A stretch of 64,000 bases of DNA from Bradyrhizobium tropiciagri (GCF_001189845.1 NZ_LFLZ01000006.1:62001-126000), one strand, 5' to 3'; counted from the stretch's first letter, positions 48,694-58,600 are shown. Numbers and translations are program-made. The notes: generated from the letters alone by a model not told the origin.

Positions 48694-50462
48694 GCGCCAG
48701 CGACAATATGATTCCGGCACCCGCCGTGCGCTCGAAACCGCTGATCATCCGGCATCTGCCGTATTTCATCGGCGCTGCGGTGCTGGTGGCGCTCGCCGCG
48801 GGCATGCAGTTCGACGGTTACATCCTCAATATCCTGCTGCAGGCCACGACCTTCTCGATCGCGGTGTTCGGCCTTTCGGTCGTGCTCGGCCTGTGCGGCC
48901 AGATCAACCTGGCGCAGGCGGCGTTCTTCGGCTTCGGCGCCTATGCCGTCGGCCTCGGGACCGCCGACCTGCATCTGAACTTCTGGCTCTGCCTGGTTGG
49001 CGCCTGCGCGATCACGTTGGTTGCCGGTGCATTCCTCGGCATGTCGACGCTGCGGTTGGGCGGGCATTACCTTGCGATGGTGACGATCTCGTTCCAGCAG
49101 ATCGTGACGCTGGTCATGATCAACGCGGTCGGCGTCACCCACGGACCGGACGGCGTCGCCAACATTCGCCGGCCCGAGCTGTTCCAGTCCTCGCAGAGCT
49201 ATCTCGCCTTCTGCGTTGCGATGCTCGCGATCGTCGGCTATCTGGTCTGGCATCTGCCTGACACCAAGCTCGGCCGCGCCATGCGTGCGGTGCGCGACAA
49301 CGAGCTCGCGGCCGGCGTCAACGGCATCGACGTGTTCCGCACCAAGGTCTCCGCCTTTGCGGTGTGCGCGGTGCTCGGTGGCCTCGCGGGCGGCCTGTTC
49401 GCTGGCGGCTTCGCCTATGTCAGCCCGGACCAGTTCTCGTTTGCGGAATCGATCCAGTTCCTGACCATGTCGCTGCTCGGCGGCGTGGCGTCGCCGATCG
49501 GCTCCGTGATCGGCACCGGCCTCCTGATCCTGATCCCGGAATGGCTGCGCTTCCTGAAGAGCGTGCCGGGCCTCTACCTCGCGATCTACGGCCTGTCGGT
49601 GATCCTGATCATCCGCTTCATGCCTGATGGCATCTGGGGCTTCGTGTCTGACGCCTTCACGCGCTGGCGTGCGCACACCAAGGCGCCGCCTGTTGCCGGA
49701 GCGCTTCACCTCAAGCCCGCGACGACTGGCGGCGACATCGTGCTCGAGGTCACTGGGCTCTCGAAGCATTTCGGCGGCCTCAAGGCGGTCGATGGCGTCG
49801 ACATCGCGGTGAAGCGCGGCAGCGTGCACGCGCTGATCGGACCGAACGGCTCCGGCAAGACCACGACGCTGAACGTGCTGTCCGGCCTTTACAAGGCCAC
49901 ATCAGGCAAGATCGTGCTCGACGGCACCGACATCACCAACATGGCACCGCATCAGCGCACTGCCGCGGGTCTTGGACGCACCTTCCAGAACATCCGCCTG
50001 TTCCGCTCGATGACGGCGCTGGAGAATGTCGAGATCGGCGCCGAACGACCGGGCAACACCATGATCGGGAAGGGCGACGACGCGCTGACCGAACGGGCGA
50101 TGGAGGCGCTGACCTTCGTCGGCCTCGGCAGCCGCGCCAACGAATTGATCTCGAGCTTCTCCTACGGCCATCAGCGCCTGATCGAGATCGCGCGGGCGCT
50201 GGCGTCGAACCCGACCTTGCTGCTGCTCGACGAGCCGGCCGCAGGCCTCAATTCGACCGAGAAGCTCGAGCTGCATGAGCTGCTCAAGCGCATCGCAGCG
50301 CAGGGCCTCACCATCCTCATCATCGATCACGACATGACGCTTGTCTCGGAAGCCGCCCAGCACATCACGGTGCTGAACTTCGGACGCCGCATCGCGGACG
50401 GCGAGTCGATGGCGGTGCTGCGCCATCCTGACGTCGTTTCCGCCTATCTCGGGAGCGAATGA
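48690..50462 (+). CDS. Fused ABC transporter permease and ATP-binding protein (LivM-LivG)
   Basis: A 590-residue fusion. Residues 1-315 are a LivM-type permease (VLGLCGQINLAQAAFFGFGA; LPDTKLGRAMRAVRDNELAA). A linker follows (about 316-350). Residues from about 350 are a LivG-type ATPase with Walker A GPNGSGKTTTLNVL, Q-loop GRTFQNIRLF, signature-like ISSFSYGHQRLIEIARAL and Walker B LLLLDEPAAGLNS. The signature reads FSYGHQ rather than LSGGQ. ATG 48690 follows GGAGAAAG and overlaps the livH stop. An open frame runs upstream to 47745, but that part is the shadow of livH. Such fusions are known in Bradyrhizobium. Confidence 0.93.
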   Translation: MSASDNMIPAPAVRSKPLIIRHLPYFIGAAVLVALAAGMQFDGYILNILLQATTFSIAVFGLSVVLGLCGQINLAQAAFFGFGAYAVGLGTADLHLNFWLCLVGACAITLVAGAFLGMSTLRLGGHYLAMVTISFQQIVTLVMINAVGVTHGPDGVANIRRPELFQSSQSYLAFCVAMLAIVGYLVWHLPDTKLGRAMRAVRDNELAAGVNGIDVFRTKVSAFAVCAVLGGLAGGLFAGGFAYVSPDQFSFAESIQFLTMSLLGGVASPIGSVIGTGLLILIPEWLRFLKSVPGLYLAIYGLSVILIIRFMPDGIWGFVSDAFTRWRAHTKAPPVAGALHLKPATTGGDIVLEVTGLSKHFGGLKAVDGVDIAVKRGSVHALIGPNGSGKTTTLNVLSGLYKATSGKIVLDGTDITNMAPHQRTAAGLGRTFQNIRLFRSMTALENVEIGAERPGNTMIGKGDDALTERAMEALTFVGLGSRANELISSFSYGHQRLIEIARALASNPTLLLLDEPAAGLNSTEKLELHELLKRIAAQGLTILIIDHDMTLVSEAAQHITVLNFGRRIADGESMAVLRHPDVVSAYLGSE

Positions 50463-51190
50463 TGCCGCTGCTCGAAATCCGCAATCTCGTGGTCCGCTAC
50501 GGCGAGATCGAAGCGCTGCGCGGCGTTACCATCGCCGTGGAGCAAGGGCAGGTGGTCACGCTGCTCGGTGCCAATGGCGCCGGCAAGTCGACCACGCTGC
50601 GGGCGATCTCCGGCCTCGCCAAGCCGGCCTCCGGCGACATCCTGTTCGACGGTCACTCGATCGCGGGCCTCGGGCCGGAAGCGATCGTGCGGCTCGGCAT
50701 CTCGCATGTGCCGGAAGGCCGCCGCGTGTTTCCGGGCCTCACCGTGAAAGAGAACATCATGCTCGGCGCGTCGAACCGGAAGGTCTCGGCGTCGCAGATC
50801 TCGCGCGAAGCCGATGCGATGTTCGATTTGTTTCCGGATATTCGCGCCTTCTCCAACGCGCTCGGCTGGACGCTGTCCGGCGGCCAGCTGCAGATGGTCG
50901 CAGTGGCGCGCGGCCTGATGGCCAAGCCGCGGCTGCTGCTGCTCGACGAGCCGTCGCTCGGTCTCGCACCTGTGATCGTGCAGGCGGTGTTCCGCATCAT
51001 TTCGCAGATCAGGAAGGACACCACGGTCTTGCTCGTCGAGCAAAATGCGCGCATGGGACTCTCGGTCGCCGATCACGGTTTTGTTCTCGAAACCGGGCGG
51101 ATTGTGCTCGGAGGCAAGCCCGACGAATTGTGGGGCAATGAAGCCATCGCCGCGGCCTATCTCGGCGGCCACGCCAAGACCCACGCCTGA
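50462..51190 (+). CDS. livF: ABC transporter ATP-binding protein LivF (second system)
   Basis: A 242-residue ATPase. Walker A GANGAGKSTTLRAI, signature LSGGQLQMVAVARGL, Walker B LLLLDEPSLGLAP and H-loop Glu-Gln in LLVEQNARMG. Two ATGs are adjacent at 50459 and 50462; the second gives GGGAG a 6-base spacing and shares its A with the upstream TGA. It completes the second transporter. Confidence 0.92.
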   Translation: MPLLEIRNLVVRYGEIEALRGVTIAVEQGQVVTLLGANGAGKSTTLRAISGLAKPASGDILFDGHSIAGLGPEAIVRLGISHVPEGRRVFPGLTVKENIMLGASNRKVSASQISREADAMFDLFPDIRAFSNALGWTLSGGQLQMVAVARGLMAKPRLLLLDEPSLGLAPVIVQAVFRIISQIRKDTTVLLVEQNARMGLSVADHGFVLETGRIVLGGKPDELWGNEAIAAAYLGGHAKTHA

Positions 51191-51226
51191 CAACGTCCCG
51201 TGCTTTACCAAGCGAGCTAGTCTTTC

Positions 51227-52312
51227 ATGGTCACCATCAAGGTCGATAACCTCATCAACTTCGTCTCCGAGGTGTTTTCGCATTCGGAGTCCTCTCCGGA
51301 AGAGGCGAAGCGCATCGCGACCTACCTGACGACGGCGAACCTCACCGGGCATGACAGCCATGGCGTGATCCGCGTTCCGGTCTATGTCAGGTGGAAGAAG
51401 ATGGGCTCGATCGTGCCGAACCAGACCCCCGAGGTCGTGGTCGACACGCCGTCGCTCGCGGTGGTCGACGGCAAGTTCGGTTACGGCCAGACCGTCACGC
51501 CGGTCGCGGTCAAGCTCGGCATCGAGAAGTGCAAGAAGGCGGGGCTTGCCGCGGTCGCGCTGCGCAACTCCGGCCATCTCGGCCGCGTCGGCGACTGGGC
51601 CGAAATGGCCGCCGCCGAAGGCCTTGTTTCAATTCATTTCGTGACCGCGGCAGGCTCGCTCTTGGTCGCGCCTTACGGCGGCGTCGAGAAGCGGCTGTCG
51701 ACCGCGCCCTATTGCGTCGGCATTCCGCGCCAGGGCCTGGATCCGATCGTGCTCGATTTCGCGACCTCGGTTGTCGCCGAGGGCAAGTGCCTGGTCGCGA
51801 GCCGCGGCGGCAAGAAGCTGCCGATCGGCGCGCTCGTCGATGCCGACGGCACGCTGAGCGAGGATCCGCACGTGCTGTATGGTCCGTATACGCCGGACGG
51901 GCCGCGCGACCACACCAAGGGAACCGGCGCGATCCGCGCCTTCGGCGATCACAAGGGCTCCGGCCTTGCCTTCATCTGCGAACTGCTCGGCGGCGCGCTG
52001 ACCGGCACCGGTGCAACGTCGTCGGACCGTCGCTTCGCCAACGGCATGATGGCGTTCTACATCGATCCCAAGGTGATCGACACCAGCAATTTCTTCGACG
52101 GCGAGATCACCCGCTACACCGATTTCATCCGCGCCACCAAGCCGATCGCAGGCACGGATTCCGTGCTGGTTCCGGGCGATCCGGAGCGGAAGACCCGCGC
52201 CGATCGCACCAGGAACGGCATCCCCTTGCCTGACGACACCTGGGCGGCGATAGTGAATACCGCGCGCGAAGTCGGCGTCAGCGAAGTCTCGATCCAGCGG
52301 GCGACCAGCTGA
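51227..52312 (+). CDS. Ldh family NAD(P)-dependent oxidoreductase (malate/L-lactate dehydrogenase type)
   Basis: A 361-residue member of the type-2 malate/L-lactate, ureidoglycolate and sulfolactate dehydrogenase family, which oxidises 2-hydroxy acids. N-terminal SSPEEAKRIATYLTTANLTG and DSHGVIRVPVYV carry the family's conserved His (DSHG). Substrate-region segments are SGHLGRVGDWAEMAAAEG and ATSVVAEGKCLVASRGG, and DHKGSGLAFICELLGGALTG is diagnostic. It follows livF by 36 bases. With the aldolase and UxaA genes next, it probably converts a hydroxy acid of that pathway, as substrate or as aldol product. Confidence 0.92.
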   Translation: MVTIKVDNLINFVSEVFSHSESSPEEAKRIATYLTTANLTGHDSHGVIRVPVYVRWKKMGSIVPNQTPEVVVDTPSLAVVDGKFGYGQTVTPVAVKLGIEKCKKAGLAAVALRNSGHLGRVGDWAEMAAAEGLVSIHFVTAAGSLLVAPYGGVEKRLSTAPYCVGIPRQGLDPIVLDFATSVVAEGKCLVASRGGKKLPIGALVDADGTLSEDPHVLYGPYTPDGPRDHTKGTGAIRAFGDHKGSGLAFICELLGGALTGTGATSSDRRFANGMMAFYIDPKVIDTSNFFDGEITRYTDFIRATKPIAGTDSVLVPGDPERKTRADRTRNGIPLPDDTWAAIVNTAREVGVSEVSIQRATS

Positions 52313-52349
52313 GGTCAGCTCCCCAAAAACACAAAAGGAAACGCGATCA

Positions 52350-53126
52350 ATGGCAAACAAGGTCAAGCAAGTCTGGGCATCGGGCAAGGCGGTGGTGAAC
52401 GCGTGGCTCGCGATCCCCTCCGGGTTTTCGGCCGAAGTGATCGCGCAATGCGGCTTCGACAGCGTCACCGTCGACATGCAGCATGGCGTCCAGGATTATC
52501 TCTCGATGGTGCAATGCTTCCAGTCGATGCATGCCCATCCGGTCACGCCGATGGTTCGCGTGCCCTGGAATGAGCCCGGCATCATCGGCAAGGTGCTCGA
52601 CGGCGGCGCCTATGGCGTGATCTGCCCGATGGTCAACACGCCGCAGGAAGCCAAGAACCTCGTCTCCTATGCGAAGTATCCGCCGAAGGGCGTGCGCTCC
52701 AACGGTCCGATCCGCGCCGGCATGTACGGCTCGGCCGGCACCTATCAGCAGACCGCCAACGACGAGATCGTGCTGCTGCCGATGATGGAGACCAAGACCG
52801 CGGTCGAGAACATGGAAGCGATCCTCAATGTCGAAGGCATCGACGGCGTCTATATCGGTCCGTCCGATCTCGGCTTCTCCTATGGCCTGGTGCCGAAACT
52901 CGATCGCGACGAACCGGAGATCCTCAAGATCTACGAGAAGATCATCAAGGAGTGCGGCAAGCGCGGTCTCAACCCCGGCATCCACTGCTCCGGCGCCGAG
53001 GGCGCGGTGCGCGCGATCAACATGGGCTTCAAGCTCGTGACGCTGTCGAACGAGGTCGGCCTGATGCAGACCTACGCCAAGATGCAGGTCAATGCGACCC
53101 GCGAGAAGTCCGGCGGCAAGGCGTAA
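52350..53126 (+). CDS. HpcH/HpaI aldolase family protein
   Basis: A 258-residue class II, metal-dependent aldolase splitting a 4-hydroxy-2-keto acid to pyruvate and an aldehyde. Counterparts of HpaI His45, Arg70, Glu149 and Asp175 appear in TVDMQHGVQDY, MVRVPWNEPG, PMMETKTAVENM and GPSDLGFSYG. The sequence belongs to a different subgroup from E. coli HpaI (MQHG instead of GEHA). With the UxaA gene 186 bases downstream, a GarL-like ketodeoxy sugar-acid aldolase is more likely. It could still serve the hpa pathway, which has no other aldolase here. Start ATG 52350. Confidence 0.9.
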   Translation: MANKVKQVWASGKAVVNAWLAIPSGFSAEVIAQCGFDSVTVDMQHGVQDYLSMVQCFQSMHAHPVTPMVRVPWNEPGIIGKVLDGGAYGVICPMVNTPQEAKNLVSYAKYPPKGVRSNGPIRAGMYGSAGTYQQTANDEIVLLPMMETKTAVENMEAILNVEGIDGVYIGPSDLGFSYGLVPKLDRDEPEILKIYEKIIKECGKRGLNPGIHCSGAEGAVRAINMGFKLVTLSNEVGLMQTYAKMQVNATREKSGGKA

Positions 53127-53132
53127 CTGGAT

Positions 53133-53289
53133 CCTCTCCCTCTCCCCGTTCTTTACGGGGAGAGGGTTGGGGTGAGGGGCCTCCATCCGGCGAGCACTTT
53201 TGTCGAAGTTGGCACTGTGCCTCGCCTCTCACCCGAATTCTCGCTGTGCGAGAATTCGACCTCTCCCCGTGAAGGTTGGGGAGAGGTCA
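53133..53289. repeat. Intergenic repeat, family H copy 2
   Basis: CTCTCCCTCTCCCCGTTCTT with TACGGGGAGAGGGTT, later CTCACCCGAATTCTCGCTGT with GCGAGAATTCG and CTCTCCCCGTGAAGGTTGGG. Related to 7120-7290. It lies inside the sugar-acid operon, between aldolase and UxaA. Confidence 0.75.
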
Positions 53290-53312
53290 AGAAAACACCA
53301 AGGAGAACTCCC

Positions 53313-54836
53313 ATGGCCTCGGCACAAGTGATCCGCCTGCACGCCGACGACAGCGTCTTGATCGCGCGCGCGAGCCTGCCGCCGGGGCTTGAGGTGACTG
53401 AGGGCGTCACCACGGTCGATCGCATTCCGGCCGGCCACAAGGTCGCGATCAGGCCGATTGCGCAGGGCGAGCCGATCAGGCGCTACGGCCAGATCATCGG
53501 CTTTGCGACGCAGCCGATCGCGCCGGGCCAGCATGTGCACACCCAGAATTGCGGCATGGGCGATTTCGCCAAGGACTATGCCTATGGCGTCGACGTCAAG
53601 CCGGTGCCGAACTTCGATCTGCCGGCGACGTTCGAGGGCATCCGCCGCGCCGACGGCCGCGTCGCCACGCGCAACTATATCGGCATCCTCACCTCGGTGA
53701 ATTGCAGCGCGCATGTCGCCGGGATCGTCGCCGACATGTTCAAGAAGAACCCGTTCACCGGCGACAATCCGCTGGCCGACTTCCCGAATGTCGACGGCGT
53801 CGTCGCGCTGACTCACAAGACCGGCTGCGGCATGACCCAGGACGAGCCGCTGGCGCTGCTTCGCCGCACGCTCGGTGGCTATGCGCGGCACGTTAATTTC
53901 TCCAACGTGATCGTGCTCGGCCTTGGTTGCGAGGTGAACCAGATCGGCGGTCTGATGCAGGAGCAGAAGCTCGCCGGCCGTTTGCGCGCGATGGACATCC
54001 AGGAGGTCGGCGGCACGCGCAAGACCGTGGAAGCCGGCGTTGCCTTCGTCAAGGAAGCACTCGCTGACGCCAACAAGGTCAAGCGCGAGGCGGTGCCGGC
54101 AAGCGAGCTCACCGTGGCGCTGCAATGCGGCGGCTCGGACGGTTACTCCGGCGTGTCAGCCAACCCGGCGCTCGGCGCGGCGAGCGATCTCTTGGTTCGT
54201 CACGGCGGCACGGTGATCCTCTCCGAGACGCCGGAGACCTACGGCGCCGAGCATCTGTTGACCCGCCGCGCCGTCAGCCGCGAGGTCGGCGAGAAGCTGG
54301 TCGGCCTGATGCGCTGGTGGGAGGAATACACCCAGCGCGAAGGCGCCGAGATGAATGCCAATCCGAGCCCCGGCAACAAGGCCGGCGGTCTCACCACCAT
54401 CCTGGAGAAGTCGCTCGGCGCGATGGCCAAGGCGGGCAGCACCAATCTCGTCGACGTGCTGCGCTACGCCGAGCCCGTCACCAAGAAGGGCTTCGTGTTC
54501 ATGGATACGCCCGGCTACGACCCGGTCGCGGCGACCGGGCAGGTCGCCGGCGGCGCCAATCTCGTCTGCTTCACCACCGGCCGCGGCAGCGTGTTCGGCT
54601 GCAAGCCGGCGCCATCGATCAAGCTCGCCACCAACACGCCGATGTACAAGCGGATGGAAGACGACATGGACGTCAATTGCGGCACCATCCTCGACGGCGA
54701 GGAGAGCGTGCAGGAATGCGGCCAGCGCATCTTCGACCTGATCCTCAAAACCGCCTCGGGTCAGCCGACCAAGAGCGAGAGCTTTGATTTCGGCGGCGCC
54801 GAGTTCGCGCCGTGGGTGCTGGGAGCTACGATGTAA
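53313..54836 (+). CDS. UxaA family dehydratase (altronate/galactarate dehydratase type)
   Basis: A 507-residue enzyme. An N-terminal SAF domain of about 100 residues (VIRLHADDSVLIARASLPPG; AQGEPIRRYGQIIGFATQPI) precedes the UxaA core with NYIGILTSVNCSAHVAGIVA, THKTGCGMTQDEPLALLRR, QCGGSDGYSGVSANPALGAA and FTTGRGSVFGCKPAPSIKLA. The Cys residues would bind the catalytic iron. The fused SAF/UxaA order is that of altronate and galactarate dehydratases. ATG 53313 has AAGGAGAAC upstream. As the final gene of the operon it points to dehydration of an aldonic or aldaric acid; the exact acid is not readable. Confidence 0.92.
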   Translation: MASAQVIRLHADDSVLIARASLPPGLEVTEGVTTVDRIPAGHKVAIRPIAQGEPIRRYGQIIGFATQPIAPGQHVHTQNCGMGDFAKDYAYGVDVKPVPNFDLPATFEGIRRADGRVATRNYIGILTSVNCSAHVAGIVADMFKKNPFTGDNPLADFPNVDGVVALTHKTGCGMTQDEPLALLRRTLGGYARHVNFSNVIVLGLGCEVNQIGGLMQEQKLAGRLRAMDIQEVGGTRKTVEAGVAFVKEALADANKVKREAVPASELTVALQCGGSDGYSGVSANPALGAASDLLVRHGGTVILSETPETYGAEHLLTRRAVSREVGEKLVGLMRWWEEYTQREGAEMNANPSPGNKAGGLTTILEKSLGAMAKAGSTNLVDVLRYAEPVTKKGFVFMDTPGYDPVAATGQVAGGANLVCFTTGRGSVFGCKPAPSIKLATNTPMYKRMEDDMDVNCGTILDGEESVQECGQRIFDLILKTASGQPTKSESFDFGGAEFAPWVLGATM

Positions 54837-54845
54837 GGAAGAATG

Positions 54846-54930
54846 CGTAGCCCGGATGGAGCGGAGCGAAATCCGGGACTCTCTCCGCGGACAATGACCC
54901 CGGATTACGCTCCGCTTCATCCGGGCTACG
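54846..54930. repeat. Intergenic palindromic repeat, family E copy 1
   Basis: GTAGCCCGGATGGAGCGGAG to GAAATCCGGGAC, then CCCCGGATTACGCTCCGCTT to CATCCGGGCTACG. It ends 19 bases before the SGNH hydrolase ATG. Confidence 0.88.
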
Positions 54931-54948
54931 GATTGGGCGGAGGGAAAC

Positions 54949-55452
54949 ATGCGCGCGCTTCGGTTCGCAACACTTGGATGCCTCGCATTTTGGGCGGCCT
55001 TGAACCTCGGCATCGCCTCAGCCGACGCCGCAACCATTGTTGCGCTTGGCGCGAGCAACACCTACGGCAAGGGCGTGGCGCGCAACCAGGCCTATCCCGC
55101 GCAGCTCGAGGCGATCTTGCGGGCCAAGGGATTGAACGTCCGTATCGTCAACGCCGGCATCAATGGCGACACCACGGAAGGGATGCTGCAACGGCTGGAC
55201 CGGGCGGTCCCGAACGGGACCCGCGCGGTCATCTTGCAGCCGGGTGGCAACGATCGGCGCAAGGGCAGCCCTGACCGGACTGCGGATATTCAGAGCCGCC
55301 TCAGCGCCCGTGGCATCACGGTGATCATGCTTGCCAACGGGATGCTGCACGGACTTCCCCATCAGCCCGATGGTGTGCATCTGACCCCCGAGGGCTATCA
55401 TATGCTTGCGGAGCAGCTTGCCTCGCAGGTATCCGGCGCGATCGGACGTTAG
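54949..55452 (+). CDS. SGNH/GDSL hydrolase (arylesterase/TesA-like), exported
   Basis: A 167-residue lipolytic enzyme of the TesA/arylesterase group. A signal peptide covers about residues 1-27 ([20 protein letters not shown], ending ASADA). Block I is [11 protein letters not shown], carrying the nucleophilic Ser in GAS-N rather than GDS. Block II Gly is in [12 protein letters not shown], block III Asn in [10 protein letters not shown], and block V Asp/His in [11 protein letters not shown]. All catalytic residues are present despite the short length. GGAGGGAAAC lies just before the ATG. It is flanked on both sides by copies of repeat E and stands alone. Confidence 0.9.
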   Translation: MRALRFATLGCLAFWAALNLGIASADAATIVALGASNTYGKGVARNQAYPAQLEAILRAKGLNVRIVNAGINGDTTEGMLQRLDRAVPNGTRAVILQPGGNDRRKGSPDRTADIQSRLSARGITVIMLANGMLHGLPHQPDGVHLTPEGYHMLAEQLASQVSGAIGR

Positions 55453-55455
55453 TCC

Positions 55456-55540
55456 CGTAGCCCGGATGGAGCGCAGCGAAATCCGGGACTCTTGCCGCGG
55501 AGAAGATCCCCGGATTGCGCTTCGCTCCATCCGGGCTACG
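55456..55540. repeat. Intergenic palindromic repeat, family E copy 2
   Basis: GTAGCCCGGATGGAGCGCAG to GAAATCCGGGACTC, then CCCCGGATTGCGCTTCGCTC to CATCCGGGCTACG. It has the same length and orientation as copy 1, starting 4 bases after the SGNH stop. Confidence 0.88.
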
Positions 55541-55639
55541 AGCTTCGCTCGCTGCTTGGGCAATCGCTGCCCGTTGTTAGTGCTTGATCCATACCGGAAC
55601 CAGTGTTCTGCTCAAAAAAGCTGCTGGAGTCCTTGGTCC

Positions 55640-58600
55640 GTGTCGATCTTCGTCGCACTGCATCACGTCACGCACTACAAATACGATCGGCCGATCGATC
55701 TCGGGCCCCAGACCATTCGGCTCCGGCCCGCGCCGCATACCCGCACGCCGATCCTCAGCTATTCGCTGAAGGTCACGCCATCAAATCATTTCGTGAACTG
55801 GCAGCAGGACCCGCAGGGCAACTGGCTGGCGCGCTACGTGTTTCCGGAGAAGGCGACCGAGCTCAAGGTCGAGGTCGACTTCACCGCTGAGATGACGGTG
55901 GTCAATCCGTTCGACTTCTTCGTCGAGCCCTATGCCAACAGCTTTCCATTCGCATATCCCGGCGATCTCAAGACCGAGCTCGCGCCCTATCTCGAGACCG
56001 AGGAGCCCGGGCCGTTGCTCGCGGCCTATCTGAAGGACATTCCGCGCCGGGCCGACAGCACCGTCAATTTCCTGGTCGAACTGAACGCGCAGCTGCAAAA
56101 GAAGATCAGCTACGTGATCCGCATGGAGGCCGGCATCCAGACGCCGGAGGAGACGCTGGCCGCTTGCTCCGGCTCGTGCCGCGACTCGGCGTGGCTCTTG
56201 ATCCAGACGCTGCGGCATCTCGGGCTCGCTGCGCGTTTCGTCTCCGGATATCTCATTCAGCTGCGGCCGGATATCGATCCGCTCGAGGGACCGCGCGAGG
56301 TCGAGAGCGACTTCACCGATTTGCACGCCTGGGCCGAGGTCTATCTGCCGGGCGCGGGCTGGATCGGTTTCGACGTCACCTCCGGCATGCTGACCGGCGA
56401 GGGACACATTCCGGTCTGCGCGACGCCGCACTACCGCTCGGCCGCGCCGGTGACCGGGACCGCAGGCGCCGCCAATGTCGAGTTCGGCTTCGAGATGAGC
56501 GTCAAGCGCATCCGCGAGGCGCCGCGGATCACGAGACCGTTTTCGGATGCATCCTGGGCGCGGCTCGACCGGCTCGGCGAGCAGGTCGATGCCGACCTCA
56601 AGAAGGACGATGTGCGGCTCACCATGGGCGGCGAGCCGACGTTCGTTTCGGTCGACGATCTGGAATCGCCGGAGTGGAATGTCGCCGCGGTCGGCCCGAC
56701 CAAGCGCGCGCTCGCCGACGAATTGATCCGCAAGCTGCGCACGCGGTTTGCGCCCGGTGGCCTGCTGCATTACGGCCAGGGCAAATGGTATCCCGGCGAG
56801 AGCCTGCCGCGCTGGGCGTTCGGCCTCTACTGGCGCAAGGACGGCAAGCCGATCTGGAAGAATGCCGATCTGATCGCGTCGATCGAGAATCCGCTCAAGG
56901 CCAGGGTTGCCGATGCCGAGCGCTTTGCTGTCGGCACTGCGAAGAAGCTCGGACTCGGCGCCGACTATGTCATGCCGGCTTATGAAGACCCGGCGTTCTG
57001 GCTGCAGCGTGAAGCCGGGCTGCCGGCCAACGTCACGCCCGATAACTCCAAGCTGACGGATGCCGAAGAGCGCGCGCGCCTGGCGCGGGTGTTCGACGAG
57101 GGATTGACGACACCGAAAGGCTTTGTGCTGCCGATCCAGCGTTGGACACCGCTTGCCGATAAAATCCCTGGGCGCTGGCGCAGCGAGCGCTGGAAGATCC
57201 GGCGCAGCCATCTGTTCGCATCACCCGGCGATTCGCCGCTCGGCCTGCGGCTGCCGATCGGCTCGCTCGAACATGTCCCGCCGGAGGACTATCCTTACAT
57301 CGTCGAGCAGGATCCGATGGCGCCGCGCGAGGCGCTTGCCGACGCGGAGCTGAAGCAGGCGCTGAAGGACATCCCCGAGCCGCTGCCGGTGCGCACCGCA
57401 ATGGCGATTGAGGTGCGCGACGGCGTGCTCTGCGTCTTCATGCCGCCGGTCGAACAGGTCGATGACTATCTCGAACTGATCACGGCAATCGAGGCGACCG
57501 CCGAGGAAACGCAGCTCGCGGTGCATGTCGAAGGCTATTCGCCGCCCTTCGACCCGCGCGTCGAGGTGATCAAGGTGACGCCGGACCCCGGCGTGATCGA
57601 GATCAATGTGCAGCCGGCGCAGAGCTGGCGGGAGGCCGTAGACATCACCCTCGGCCTCTACGAGGACTCCGCGAAGACGCGGCTCGGGGCCAACCGCTTC
57701 CTGATCGACGGCCGCCATACCGGAACCGGCGGCGGCAACCATATCGTTGTCGGCGGCAGCAAGCCGGAGGATTCGCCGTTCCTGCGCCGGCCGGACCTTC
57801 TGAAGAGCCTCGTGCTGTATTGGCAGCGGCATCCGTCGCTGTCCTATCTGTTCTCCGGCATGTTCATCGGCCCGACCAGCCAGGCACCGCGCATCGACGA
57901 GGCGCGGCATGACGGGCTCTATGAATTGGAGATCGCACTGGCGCACGTGCCGCCGCCGGGCATGGACGCGCCGCTGTGGCTGGTCGACCGGCTGTTCCGG
58001 CACATCCTGGTTGACATCACCGGCAATACCCATCGCGCCGAGATCTGCATCGACAAGCTCTATTCGCCCGATGGCCCGACCGGCCGGCTCGGCCTGGTCG
58101 AATTCCGCGCGCTCGAAATGCCGCCTGATCCCAGGATGTCGCTGGCGCAGCAGCTCTTGATCCGGGCGCTGATCGCAAAGCTGTGGCGCGAGCAGCAGCA
58201 GGGAAAGTTCGTGCGCTGGGGCACGGCGCTGCATGACCGCTTCATGCTGCCGCATTTCCTCTGGGAGGATTTTCTGGGCGTGCTCGCCGAGCTCAAGCAG
58301 TCCGGCTACGACGTCGAGCCGGAATGGTATCAGGCGCAGCTTGAATTCCGCTTCCCCGCCTTCGGCCGGGTCCACCATGGCGGCGTCGGCCTCGAATTGC
58401 GACAGGCGCTCGAGCCATGGCATGTGCTGGGCGAGGAGGGCACATCGGGCGGCACCGTGCGTTACGTCGATTCGTCGGTCGAGCGGCTGCAGGTGAAGGC
58501 AACCGGTTTCGTCGAGGGCCGCCATGTCGTCACCTGCAATGGCAGGCGGATGCCGATGAGCGAAACCGGCCGCGCCGGTGAGGCGGTCGCAGGCGTCCGC

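Noticed and set aside
46573-48720. A 715-codon open frame on the minus strand
   Set aside because: It lies opposite the well-supported binding-protein and livH genes, is full of Arg, Gly, Asp and His as expected for an antisense high-GC frame, and has no recognisable domain.
52350-53126. Naming the aldolase hpaI
   Set aside because: It belongs to a different HpcH/HpaI subgroup, is 8 kb away on the other strand and sits in an operon with UxaA and Ldh. I left it as a family name.
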